From an uncultured Eubacteriales bacterium (GTDB lineage: Bacteria > Bacillota > Clostridia > Christensenellales > Aristaeellaceae): 59,515 nucleotides of DNA. Positions within the stretch are counted from its first letter, which is position 1, and each line of letters starts with the position of its first letter. The stretch spans positions 1 to 59,515 of the forward strand of contig ONJM01000016.1 in the NCBI GenBank assembly GCA_900318145.1, in the 5' to 3' direction. Below, in pieces: positions 15,820-23,618 of the stretch. The notes below the pieces were generated by a model. The model made no database searches. It was given only the letters and a program-made list of their open reading frames with translations, and was not told the DNA's origin. Both the position numbers and the translations under genes were made by a program.

Positions 15820-18048
15820 ATGAATCAGTCTCCCAGACTTCCCGAGCATCCCTGCGCGCAGGAGGAGTACCTTCATTTACAGGAAACCTGCGATACCATT
15901 GCCCGGGAAACCGCCGAAACAGAGGCGCTGACAGGCGCGAAGGCCGGCGTGCACATGGACGTGCAGATGAAAGAGGATCCGGACCAGGAGGAAGAGGTTA
16001 CCATCCAGCTGTTCCGGGCGAAACTGGACCGGCTGCGCCAGCTGACCATGGCGGCGGAACAGGCGTACTTCGCGCGGCTGGATTTCATTCCCGAAAAAAG
16101 CAGGCAGGAAACGTATTACCTGGGCCGGTGGGGCGTACTGGATCCCGCGACGCTGGATCCGGTGGTTATCGACTGGCGGTCTCCCGTGGCGAACCTGTAT
16201 TATTCCGGCCAGATCGGACCAATGGACTATGAAGCGCCGGACGGGCGGGTGCGCGGCGAACTGACACTGAAGCGGATGCTGAACGTGCGGCGGCGGGAAC
16301 TGAACAGCCTGTTTGACAGCGGAATCGCAGCGCAGGAAGCGTACCTGCAGGACGTTCTGGGCAGTATCTCGTCAGACCGGCTCCGGGATATCGTCACCAC
16401 CATCCAGGCGGAGCAGAACATTGTGATCCGGCATCCGCTGAACCGGCACCTGATGGTGCAGGGCGCCGCCGGCAGCGGAAAAACCACGATCGCCCTGCAC
16501 CGGATCGCGTATCTGCTCTACACGTACCAGGAAACGCTGAAGCCGGAAAAGATGATGATTCTGGCGCCGAACCCGCTCTTTCTTTCCTATATCTCCCAGG
16601 TGCTTCCGGACCTGGGCGTGGAGCGCGTGATCCAGACCACCTTCGAAGGCTGGTGCCGGGAGGGCATGGGAAAACGGATGCCGAAGGTCTACCGGGAAAG
16701 CCGGCTGGAGAAAAACCTGCAACTTTCCGCGGCAGAGCGTGAAAGGATCGGAAGGCTGATCCGGGCCAAAGGATCCCTGGAAATGATGCGGAAGCTGGAA
16801 GCGTGGCTTGCCGGACTGCAGGAGAAGATGATTCCTGAAAGCGGATTCCGGATGGCCGGCGTACCCCTGATGGACCGGAAGGAACTGGAGGACGTGTTCT
16901 TCCGGCAGCTGAAGTATTCTCCGCTGGAGATACGGATCACCGAACTGAAAAAGATGATCCGGAAACGGGTGCATTCCGCGGAGGAGCTTCTGAAGGAAAG
17001 GTACGCCGCGATGACGGAGCAGCAGGCGGACCGGCTGCGCGGCGCGCTGCCGGAGGGACCGGACAGGCAGCGGAAGATCCGGGAGGTGTACGTCCAGCGG
17101 GACCAGCGGTACCGGGAAATCGGGGAGCGCGCGGAAAAATACCTGCAGCAGTTCCGGGATAAATTCCCGTCCCTGGAACCGACGGATCTGTACAGGGAAT
17201 TCCTGGAAAGCGCCGGGGACGAGGAGCTGGCCGCGGAAACCCGCGCGACGCTGGACAGGCACAGGGTGCAGCAGGAGGATCTTCCGATTCTCGCGATGAT
17301 CTGCCGCGCGGTATACGGGCTCAGAACCAGTCCCCTGAAGCATATCGTCATTGACGAATGCCAGGATTTTTCACCGTTCCAGATTGAGCTGCTGCGGCAG
17401 TCCAATCCGGCGGCGACCTTTACCCTGGTGGGGGATCTTTATCAGGGAATCCGTTCCGACGAAGGCATCCGGAACTGGGACGAATGGAAGGAACCGGTGT
17501 TTCACGGGCAGGCGGACCTGCGGCAGCTGACGGTGAGCTACCGCAACACGGTGGAGATCATGGAACGGGCGAAGGCGGTGGCCGGCAAGTATCCGATTCC
17601 TGGCGTCGGCGAAACGAAGCCTGTGCTGCGCCACGGTCAGGAACCGGAAATCGCTCAGGTGTCCGGTGAAAAGGAACGGTATCGCGCGATCTGCGCGCAG
17701 GTACGGAAGTGGCGGGAGGAAGGATTTCACAGTATCGCCCTGATTGAAAAGACAGCGGAAGAGGCCGCAAAGCTCTTCCGCGCTGTCGGCGCTGAAACCG
17801 GAGCGGTTCTGCTGACCGAGGAGGATATGGAATACCGGGGCGGTGTGATGATCCTGCCGGCCGGCATGGTAAAAGGCATGGAGTTCGACTGCGTCGGCGT
17901 CTGCAACGCGTCGGCGGAGGAATTCCCGGCGGAGGAGTTTCCGGCCCGCGTCCTGTATGTGATGATGACCCGTCCGCTGCATCGCCTCCGCATCTGGCAC
18001 CGGGGAGACAGGAGCCCGCTGCTGCAGGAGCACGAAACGGCAATATAA
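15820..18048 (+). CDS. helD: HelD-like superfamily 1 helicase (RNA polymerase-associated type)
   Basis: The start at 15820 is used because AAAGGAAG precedes it and the upstream in-frame ATG at 15721 lies before a terminator hairpin. The 742-residue protein has the HelD layout: an N-terminal coiled coil (residues about 10-80), the conserved RLDF and VIDWRSPVANLYYSG block, Walker A GAAGSGKTTIALHR near residue 215, a long helical insertion, Walker B DECQDFSPFQ near 512, motif III LVGDLYQGI and a UvrD-type C-terminal half. HelD proteins bind RNA polymerase and use ATP to recycle stalled or post-termination complexes. The gene stands alone behind its own promoter. Confidence 0.88.
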   Translation: MNQSPRLPEHPCAQEEYLHLQETCDTIARETAETEALTGAKAGVHMDVQMKEDPDQEEEVTIQLFRAKLDRLRQLTMAAEQAYFARLDFIPEKSRQETYYLGRWGVLDPATLDPVVIDWRSPVANLYYSGQIGPMDYEAPDGRVRGELTLKRMLNVRRRELNSLFDSGIAAQEAYLQDVLGSISSDRLRDIVTTIQAEQNIVIRHPLNRHLMVQGAAGSGKTTIALHRIAYLLYTYQETLKPEKMMILAPNPLFLSYISQVLPDLGVERVIQTTFEGWCREGMGKRMPKVYRESRLEKNLQLSAAERERIGRLIRAKGSLEMMRKLEAWLAGLQEKMIPESGFRMAGVPLMDRKELEDVFFRQLKYSPLEIRITELKKMIRKRVHSAEELLKERYAAMTEQQADRLRGALPEGPDRQRKIREVYVQRDQRYREIGERAEKYLQQFRDKFPSLEPTDLYREFLESAGDEELAAETRATLDRHRVQQEDLPILAMICRAVYGLRTSPLKHIVIDECQDFSPFQIELLRQSNPAATFTLVGDLYQGIRSDEGIRNWDEWKEPVFHGQADLRQLTVSYRNTVEIMERAKAVAGKYPIPGVGETKPVLRHGQEPEIAQVSGEKERYRAICAQVRKWREEGFHSIALIEKTAEEAAKLFRAVGAETGAVLLTEEDMEYRGGVMILPAGMVKGMEFDCVGVCNASAEEFPAEEFPARVLYVMMTRPLHRLRIWHRGDRSPLLQEHETAI

Positions 18049-18084
18049 TTCAAAAAAACAGTTTTCCGGAGCGCTGCTGTCGTG

Positions 18085-18090
18085 TATAAT
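18085..18090 (+). promoter_or_regulatory. Possible -10 box of the small SH3b gene
   Basis: A perfect TATAAT is found at 18085-18090, about 145 bases ahead of the SH3b start. No convincing -35 box is seen (TTTTCC at the right distance), so this is tentative. Confidence 0.35.
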
Positions 18091-18161
18091 GAAAAATGAA
18101 GCAGAAACCGGGAAAGCACAACAAACGGGCATGGCTGCCGGCAGACGGAACGTCTGCGTAT

Positions 18162-18194
18162 AAAAAAACGGAAACAGACAGGCAGTCTGTTTCC
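18162..18194 (-). terminator. Minus-strand terminator in the leader of the SH3b gene
   Basis: GGAAACAGAC (18170-18179) pairs with GTCTGTTTCC (18185-18194). On the minus strand the stem is followed by GTTTTTTTA. It would end leftward transcripts that run antisense through the SH3b gene. Confidence 0.6.
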
Positions 18195-18233
18195 GGACAG
18201 GAAAAAGAAAGTATTAATCAGGAGGGTGATTTA

Positions 18234-18527
18234 ATGGAAAACATGAAGGAAGTAGGACTGGAAGCACTGGAGCAGGCGACGGGCGGCGTAAAGCGGGTTG
18301 TGAATACGGGTACCGACGATAAGGCGGCGATCCGCAGCGATCCCTGGAAGGGCAAGAGGAATCAGATCGACGCGCTGGTGAACGGAACGATCGTCGATAC
18401 CATTACGGACCAGCTGGTGTATGACGAAACCTCCGGCAGGAACTATGTGAAGATCAAGTATTCCAACAGCAAGGGACAGACCTCCTACGGATGGATCGCG
18501 GCATCCATCGTCGGGCTGCCCCGCTGA
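18234..18527 (+). CDS. Small SH3b-domain protein with double-glycine leader
   Basis: The start at 18234 is set by GGAGGGTGA at 18221-18229; upstream in-frame sequence contains a hairpin and is not protein-like. The 97-residue product opens MENMKEVGLEALEQATGG. This fits the leader consensus of peptides cut after Gly-Gly by C39 peptidase ABC exporters (hydrophobic residues spaced along an acidic helix, Gly17-Gly18). The 79-residue remainder looks like a bacterial SH3 (SH3b) domain: NALV-type strand, GTIVDTI, YVKIKY and the closing YGWIAASIVGLP. It probably is exported and binds peptidoglycan or a partner. No exporter gene is in the window. It ends in a strong terminator. Confidence 0.72.
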   Translation: MENMKEVGLEALEQATGGVKRVVNTGTDDKAAIRSDPWKGKRNQIDALVNGTIVDTITDQLVYDETSGRNYVKIKYSNSKGQTSYGWIAASIVGLPR

Positions 18528-18540
18528 TCCGGGCAAAAGA

Positions 18541-18584
18541 AAGCGCGTTCAGGAACGGCAGTTCCGGAACGCGCTTATTTTTTT
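18541..18584 (+). terminator. Terminator of the SH3b gene
   Basis: AAGCGCGTTC (18541-18550) pairs with GAACGCGCTT (18567-18576). The inner hairpin GGAAC/GTTCC adds stability, and ATTTTTTTT follows. Confidence 0.85.
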
Positions 18585-18630
18585 GCGCGGCGGGCGCGGA
18601 CCGGGGAAACCTGCTGTGAACTGAAAAAGG

Positions 18631-19692
18631 CTACGGAGCGGTGTAACTGTCCCGCCAGGTATAACCGCAGCCGGCGCAGGTGTGTTCCGTCCAGCCCCAT
18701 TCACCGCCTGATGGCGGAACCACCGTGTCCAGCCAGACCGGATTTTCGCAGGTTTCCGGGAGCAGGATCCGGCTCGCGTCTTTCGTTTCCTTCCGGACAA
18801 AACCTTTTGTGTTGTTCGGCTTAATGGACGCCAGCTGGGTCAGCGTTTCCCCGACAGCCCCGCTGCAGTAGGCCCGCCGGTCCGGATTGTGCTCAAAGAA
18901 GTAAATCCGTCCGTTCACGGTATTGTGATTGATAATACGGTTTTCCGGCCCAAGCTGGTATTTGGTTCCGCAGAAGTAGTACAACCCCATCAGGCCGCCG
19001 CTGTGGCAGTAACCGAAGCAGGAAACATACCCGTCAATATCCACGGTGCAGTTCTGAACGCGGGTATATCCGCAGGCCATCATGGCGCCCATGAATTCCT
19101 CGCAGCGGGAGGTCAGGTTCCGGTCCGCAAAAACCATTTCCACACGGGCATGGCAGTTATCGAAGGTGCCGCTCCCGAACCCGGCAATTCCGCCCACTCC
19201 GGCCATGACGGCATCGTTGTCGAGGCGCACGCGGCCTTCCACCGTGATATTTTCAAAAGTACAGTATTTCGCGTACCCGGTGAGGATGGCGGCAAAGCAA
19301 TGCGTTTCCCCCTCAACGGCCACATACGCTCCGATGATCTTCAGATTCCGGATCACCGCGTCTTCCGCGACGGAAAACAGGCCGGCAAAACGGGTATCAT
19401 ACTGCTTTCTGTTTCCGTCCACCGTGGTGCGGATTTCATCCCCGGTACGGGTTACCGTCATATTGTAAATACCGAATCCGTTCCCGTCCAGCTCGCCGGA
19501 AAAAGGAACCGGCGTCCAGTCTTCCCCCTGAAGATCGATATCGTTCATCAGGCGAAAGCTCATCCCCGGATGATTCGCGGCGTCCAGGAGATCCTCCCTG
19601 CCGCGGATTTCAATCACCGTGTTTTCAGCTCCGGAAGCCGTGCCCGGCAGCGCCAGAGACAGGAAAACGAGCAGCAGAATCAGTCGCTTCAT
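18631..19692 (-). CDS. Secreted beta-helix protein with GLUG-type repeats
   Basis: The start at 19692 has GGGAGGG 7 bases ahead and opens a signal peptide (MKRLILLLVFLSLALPG, cleavage near ASG-AEN). The 353-residue product has a repeat architecture of short strands: MNDIDLQGEDWTPV, FSGELDGNGFGIYN, FAGLFSVAEDAVIRNLKI and GGIAGFGSGTFDNC, as in GLUG/parallel beta-helix surface proteins. The C-terminus has a CxGCGY-type motif (HTCAGCGYTWRDSY) seen in clostridial surface proteins. It has no cell-wall anchor motif. Role unknown; adhesion or polysaccharide contact is inference. It stands alone. Confidence 0.8.
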   Translation of the reverse strand: MKRLILLLVFLSLALPGTASGAENTVIEIRGREDLLDAANHPGMSFRLMNDIDLQGEDWTPVPFSGELDGNGFGIYNMTVTRTGDEIRTTVDGNRKQYDTRFAGLFSVAEDAVIRNLKIIGAYVAVEGETHCFAAILTGYAKYCTFENITVEGRVRLDNDAVMAGVGGIAGFGSGTFDNCHARVEMVFADRNLTSRCEEFMGAMMACGYTRVQNCTVDIDGYVSCFGYCHSGGLMGLYYFCGTKYQLGPENRIINHNTVNGRIYFFEHNPDRRAYCSGAVGETLTQLASIKPNNTKGFVRKETKDASRILLPETCENPVWLDTVVPPSGGEWGWTEHTCAGCGYTWRDSYTAP

Positions 19693-19864
19693 GCTTTTAC
19701 CCTCCCGCATACAGTTATTGTACATGCCGCGCCGCGATTCCTGCCCGGAGAAAGAAAACGCCCGGTGCTTCCGGACAAAAAAGACGGCAGCCCGGCCGGA
19801 CTTCCCGCGGCGCTTTCAGATTCCGGATCCGGGCACAGTCCAAAATGGAAAAAAACGGTTGGGC

Positions 19865-19893
19865 TTGACTTGCGAAGTGACTTTCAGTATCCT
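19865..19893 (+). promoter_or_regulatory. Promoter of the envelope glycolipid operon
   Basis: TTGACT (19865-19870) and TATCCT (19888-19893) are 17 bp apart, about 65 bases before the first gene of the operon. Confidence 0.6.
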
Positions 19894-19958
19894 TGATTGC
19901 GGGCCGGGGAATGGCATGAACCGGATTCCGCAAGACCAACGAGAAATGAGTTATTGCC

Positions 19959-21014
19959 GTGAGCGAAAAGGCACAGGACAGAAAAAAGAAACATATCTGG
20001 ACAATACTGTTTATCCTTCTGAATACAGCGGTGATCGCGGCGACCGCGGTCAATGAGTTTTCCGGCAGTTCAGCGCACAAAATTGAATTCGCGTTTTCAA
20101 AACGCGCCTTGTTTTATCTGGCATGCACGGGGATGTGCCTTGCCGTGCTGTTCTGCGCGGAATCGCTGAAATATCTGCTGATGATGCGGTCCCTCGGGGA
20201 ACGCGTTTCCTTCCGCGCCGCTTTTGAGACGGCTGCCCTGGGGAAATATTACGACTGCATCACACCGTCCGGAGCCGGCGGGCAGCCATTCCAGATTCAC
20301 TGGCTGCATAAGCAGGGATATTCGGACGGGGCGGCTTCCGCCATGACGATCGCCGGGTATATCACCATGCAGGCAGGCTTTATTTTCCTTGCGGCCGGCG
20401 TGTTTATCGCATGGCGTTCCGTGGAGCTGGAGGTTATCCGCTACACGGCTTATTTCGGCCTACTTCTTTTTTCGCTGATTCCGTTTCTCCTGGCGCTGTT
20501 TTCGTTTATGCCGAACACGGTGCGGAAGATCATCAGCGCTGTGATCCGCCTGTGCGGAAAGCTGAAGCTGGTGAAAAAACCGGAGGAAACGACGGAACGC
20601 GTCGTCGGGATGCTGGGCAGCTACCATAAAAGCTTTTCAGCCATCAAAAAGGATAAGGCAACGTTGTTGCTGCTGCTCCTTCTGTCGCTGGTCTACAGAA
20701 TCGCGCTGTGCAGCATGCCGTTCTTCGTGCTGAAAATGTTCGGAGCGCCGGCGAGCTTTTTCCATGTCTTTGCCACAACAATCTACATTTACGCTTCGAT
20801 CGCCCTGGTGCCGACGCCGGGAAACGCCGGCGCCGCAGAGGGAGCGTTTTATCTCGTCTTTTCCGCGATGGGATCGGAGGGCGTATTCTGGGCGATGCTG
20901 ATCTGGAGAATTTTCTGCCATTATTCCTTTATTCTGGCCGGCGCGGCGATATACGGCGTGAACGCGCTGCGCGGGAAACGGCTGCGGGGAGGCGAGAAGG
21001 ATGAGCCGGCCTGA
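19959..21014 (+). CDS. Flippase-like membrane protein (LPG synthase TM / UPF0104 family)
   Basis: The 351-residue protein has about eight membrane segments and the features of the lysylphosphatidylglycerol synthase transmembrane (MprF N-terminal, YbhN, UPF0104) family: LGKYYDCITPSGAGGQPFQI, AGYITMQAGFIF and the C-terminal VPTPGNAGAAEGAFY block. The family moves lipids across the membrane or supports glycolipid synthesis. There is no MprF synthase domain. The start is GTG at 19959; its ribosome site is weak, so a nearby start is possible. It overlaps the following glycosyltransferase gene by 14 bases, so the two are translationally coupled. Confidence 0.87.
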   Translation: MSEKAQDRKKKHIWTILFILLNTAVIAATAVNEFSGSSAHKIEFAFSKRALFYLACTGMCLAVLFCAESLKYLLMMRSLGERVSFRAAFETAALGKYYDCITPSGAGGQPFQIHWLHKQGYSDGAASAMTIAGYITMQAGFIFLAAGVFIAWRSVELEVIRYTAYFGLLLFSLIPFLLALFSFMPNTVRKIISAVIRLCGKLKLVKKPEETTERVVGMLGSYHKSFSAIKKDKATLLLLLLLSLVYRIALCSMPFFVLKMFGAPASFFHVFATTIYIYASIALVPTPGNAGAAEGAFYLVFSAMGSEGVFWAMLIWRIFCHYSFILAGAAIYGVNALRGKRLRGGEKDEPA

Positions 21015-22179
21015 AGCGATTCATCCGGTGCTGTTTATCGACAATTATTTTCCGGTGATTGACGGCGTGACGGAGACGGTGCATCAGTATGCACTGCATA
21101 TGAACGCCCCGGTGGTCTGCCCGGCGATGGAAAAAAACTACGCGGAAAAGTACAGATTTCCGTACAGGCTCCTGGTTTCCAGAACCGTCCGCGCACCTTT
21201 TTCCCGGTACGCCAGCGCGGTTCCGAAGCTGGACGGAAAGCTGGCGGCGGACATCGCGCGGGAGACACCGGACATATTTCATATACACAGTCCGTCCCTG
21301 CTCGGATCGTATGCGCTGGCGCAGGGGAGGAAGATGGGGATCCCGGTCGTGGGAACCTTCCATTCCAAGTATTACGACGCGATCCTGGAATTCACGAAAA
21401 GCCGTTTGATCGCGAAGGCGGTGACGGCGAAGATCGTCCGGCTGTATGAACAGTGCGACGAGGTCTGGGCCTGCTCCGGAGAAGCCGGGGAAACGCTGCG
21501 CTCCTACGGGTACAGCAAACCGTATTTCGTCATGCCGAACGGAACGGACGCCGCTTATCCCGCGAACGCGGAGGAACTGAAGGAACGGGCGGCGTCCGTC
21601 TTCCGGATTCCGCGGGGAAAACACATCCTGCTGTTCGTGGGCCAGCAGATCTGGTATAAAAACCAGCGCCTGATCCTGGACACCTTCCGGCTGCTGTGCG
21701 ACCGAAGCAATGATTATTTTCTGATCATGGCCGGAGCGGGGAAAGACGAAAAGGATATTGAGCGATACGCGGCTTCCCTGAACCTGACAGACGATCAGAT
21801 CCGGTTTGCCGGCCTGATCCGGGACCGGGACCTGCTCAGCGGGGTTTACCTGAATGCTGACCTGCTGTTCTTTCCGTCCGTTTTCGACAACGCGCCCCTG
21901 GTTCTGCGGGAAGCCGCGGTGCTGGGCGTACCGACGCTTGCCGTGGAAGGATCAAACGCCGCGGGAGCCATCCGGAAAAATGTCAGCGGGTTTACCGCGG
22001 CGGCCGAGCCGCAGGATATGCGGGATGAGATCGTACGGATTTTTTCATCGGGCAATCTACGGGAGATCGGAAGGAACGCGCAGGCAACCATTCCGCTCTC
22101 CTGGGAGAAACTGATTCCGAAGGTGCTTGAGGAATACCGGGCGGTCATCGGAAGGCACCGGGACAGAGCCGGCCAATAA
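21001..22179 (+). CDS. Glycosyltransferase family 4 (glycolipid type)
   Basis: The 392-residue GT-B fold enzyme opens with the donor-loop motif LFIDNYFPVIDGVTETVHQY and the acceptor-side segment DIFHIHSPSLLGSYALAQGR. The C-terminal half has a nucleotide-sugar binding region (LLFVGQQIWYKNQRLILDTF, FFPSVFDNAPLVLREAAVLG). Related enzymes glycosylate diacylglycerol or other membrane lipids. It is coupled to a flippase-like protein upstream and followed by GtrA and an acyltransferase, which supports an envelope glycolipid role. Sugar and acceptor are not determined. Confidence 0.88.
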   Translation: MSRPEAIHPVLFIDNYFPVIDGVTETVHQYALHMNAPVVCPAMEKNYAEKYRFPYRLLVSRTVRAPFSRYASAVPKLDGKLAADIARETPDIFHIHSPSLLGSYALAQGRKMGIPVVGTFHSKYYDAILEFTKSRLIAKAVTAKIVRLYEQCDEVWACSGEAGETLRSYGYSKPYFVMPNGTDAAYPANAEELKERAASVFRIPRGKHILLFVGQQIWYKNQRLILDTFRLLCDRSNDYFLIMAGAGKDEKDIERYAASLNLTDDQIRFAGLIRDRDLLSGVYLNADLLFFPSVFDNAPLVLREAAVLGVPTLAVEGSNAAGAIRKNVSGFTAAAEPQDMRDEIVRIFSSGNLREIGRNAQATIPLSWEKLIPKVLEEYRAVIGRHRDRAGQ

Positions 22180-22195
22180 TATGGGAGGGAATACC

Positions 22196-22636
22196 ATGGA
22201 ACGCAATGGATCCAGCCGGGAGGAACTGAAACGCACCCTCAAGTTTGTTCTTTTCTCCGCTTCCGCGGGGATCATCGAGTTCGGCAGTTTTACGCTTCTG
22301 GAAAGCGTGACGAACTGGGATTACTGGGTTATACACATCATTTCAATCGTTCTTTCGGTACTCTGGAATTTCACGCTGAACCGGGAGTTCACATTCCGGT
22401 CAGCCGGCAACGTGCCCGCCGCGATGCTGAAGACAGCGGCTTTCTACGCGGTGTTCATCCCCGTCACAACGGTTCTCGGCGACTGGCTGACGAAAACCTG
22501 CGGCTGGAACGAATTTGCCGTCAAAGCCCTGACGATGCTGCTCAACTTTGTGACAGAATACCTGTACGACCGGTTTGTCGTTTTCGGAAAGTCGATCGAT
22601 ACAAACAGGCGCGCCCGGATGAAAGGAAATGAATGA
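22196..22636 (+). CDS. GtrA-family membrane protein
   Basis: The 146-residue protein has four membrane segments with the GtrA pattern: FVLFSASAGIIEFGSF, VLSVLWNFTLNREFTF and the closing LLNFVTEYLYDRFVVFG. GtrA proteins are thought to carry undecaprenyl-linked sugars across the membrane. The start at 22196 has GGGAGGG 6 bases ahead; the longer frame from 22127 would overlap the upstream gene without a ribosome site. It is the third gene of the operon. Confidence 0.87.
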   Translation: MERNGSSREELKRTLKFVLFSASAGIIEFGSFTLLESVTNWDYWVIHIISIVLSVLWNFTLNREFTFRSAGNVPAAMLKTAAFYAVFIPVTTVLGDWLTKTCGWNEFAVKALTMLLNFVTEYLYDRFVVFGKSIDTNRRARMKGNE

Positions 22637-22639
22637 GCG

Positions 22640-23437
22640 ATGCGGTCCCCTGCGGTGAATGTAAAGGAAGACAGGAAAGAACCGCGGCTGTTTCGCGTTC
22701 TGCGCTGGTTCGTCCTGCGGCTTACCCCGGAATACCGGCTGTACGGTACGGATCAGCTGCCGGAGGAGCCCTGCGTGCTTGTGGGCAATCATAGCCAGAT
22801 GTACGGCCCGCTTGCCGCGGAATTCTATATGCCCCGGCGGCATTATACCTGGTGCGTCGGGGAGATGATGAACCGGCAGGAGGTTCCGGCCTATGCGTAT
22901 GAGGATTTCTGGCCCCGCAAACAGAAGGGGCTGCGGTGGTACTACCGGCTGCTCAGCCATCTGGTCGCGGTTCCGCTGCCCTATATTCTTACCAACGCCC
23001 ATACTATCCCTGTGTACCATGACGCGCGGGTAATGACCACATTCCGGAAGTCCGTCGGACAGCTGCAGTCCGGGGCGGATATCGTGATTTTTCCGGAAAG
23101 CCACCAGCCGTACAACGGGATCCTCTGGCATTTTCAGGAACACTTCACGGACCTGGCAAAGCTTTATTACCGGAAAACGGGCAGCGCTGTCTGCTTTGTA
23201 CCGATGTACGTTGCCCCGAAGCTGGGAAGCATTCATTTCGGGGAGCCTGTCCGGTACTGCCCGGAGGCCCCGGACGGGGCGGAACGGAAGCGTATCTGCG
23301 AAGCGATGATGACATCCATAACGGAAATCGCCGTCTCACTGCCGGAGCATACCGTCATCCCGTATCCGAACATCCCGAAACGGGAATATCCCCTGAATAC
23401 AGACTGCAAACCACCCCTTCTGAAAGAAAATCAGTAA
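22640..23437 (+). CDS. PlsC-like acyltransferase lacking the canonical HX4D aspartate
   Basis: The 265-residue protein has the LPLAT/PlsC fold: YRLYGTDQLPEEPCVLVGNH, then a FPESHQPYNG block where PlsC has its glycerol-phosphate binding FPEGT motif, and a later VCFVPMYVAP strand. The catalytic motif reads NHSQMYGP: the histidine is present, but the aspartate four residues on is glycine. Acyl transfer to lysophosphatidate by the usual charge relay is therefore doubtful; a different acceptor or non-catalytic role is possible. It follows GtrA by 3 bases and ends the operon. Confidence 0.75.
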   Translation: MRSPAVNVKEDRKEPRLFRVLRWFVLRLTPEYRLYGTDQLPEEPCVLVGNHSQMYGPLAAEFYMPRRHYTWCVGEMMNRQEVPAYAYEDFWPRKQKGLRWYYRLLSHLVAVPLPYILTNAHTIPVYHDARVMTTFRKSVGQLQSGADIVIFPESHQPYNGILWHFQEHFTDLAKLYYRKTGSAVCFVPMYVAPKLGSIHFGEPVRYCPEAPDGAERKRICEAMMTSITEIAVSLPEHTVIPYPNIPKREYPLNTDCKPPLLKENQ

Positions 23438-23520
23438 TTTCCGGTCAGATACGGAAACAGGCGTGCGCGTGAAGATATGGCGGCGCCTTTTTTTGCCGGC
23501 GGGAAATTCATAAAAAGGCA

Positions 23521-23573
23521 TTGACAAAGTATCCGGCGAAAGTCTATAATACAAACGAAGTTTAGCGTTAAAC
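23521..23573 (+). promoter_or_regulatory. Promoter and LacI-type operator of the GH65 importer operon
   Basis: TTGACA (23521-23526) and TATAAT (23545-23550) are 18 bp apart. The palindrome GTTTAGCGTTAAAC (23560-23573) lies 10 bases after the -10 box, over the transcription start. The same operator is found at 33369 and, less perfect, at 33530. Confidence 0.82.
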
Positions 23574-23618
23574 CAAATACAATTGAAAACAGGCAGAATG
23601 AACGGGGAGGCATGGAGT

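Noticed and set aside
18096-18233. Longer N-terminus of the SH3b protein starting at 18096
   Set aside because: It would include a hairpin and low-complexity Lys-rich residues and would hide the leader motif; the strong GGAGGG lies directly before 18234.
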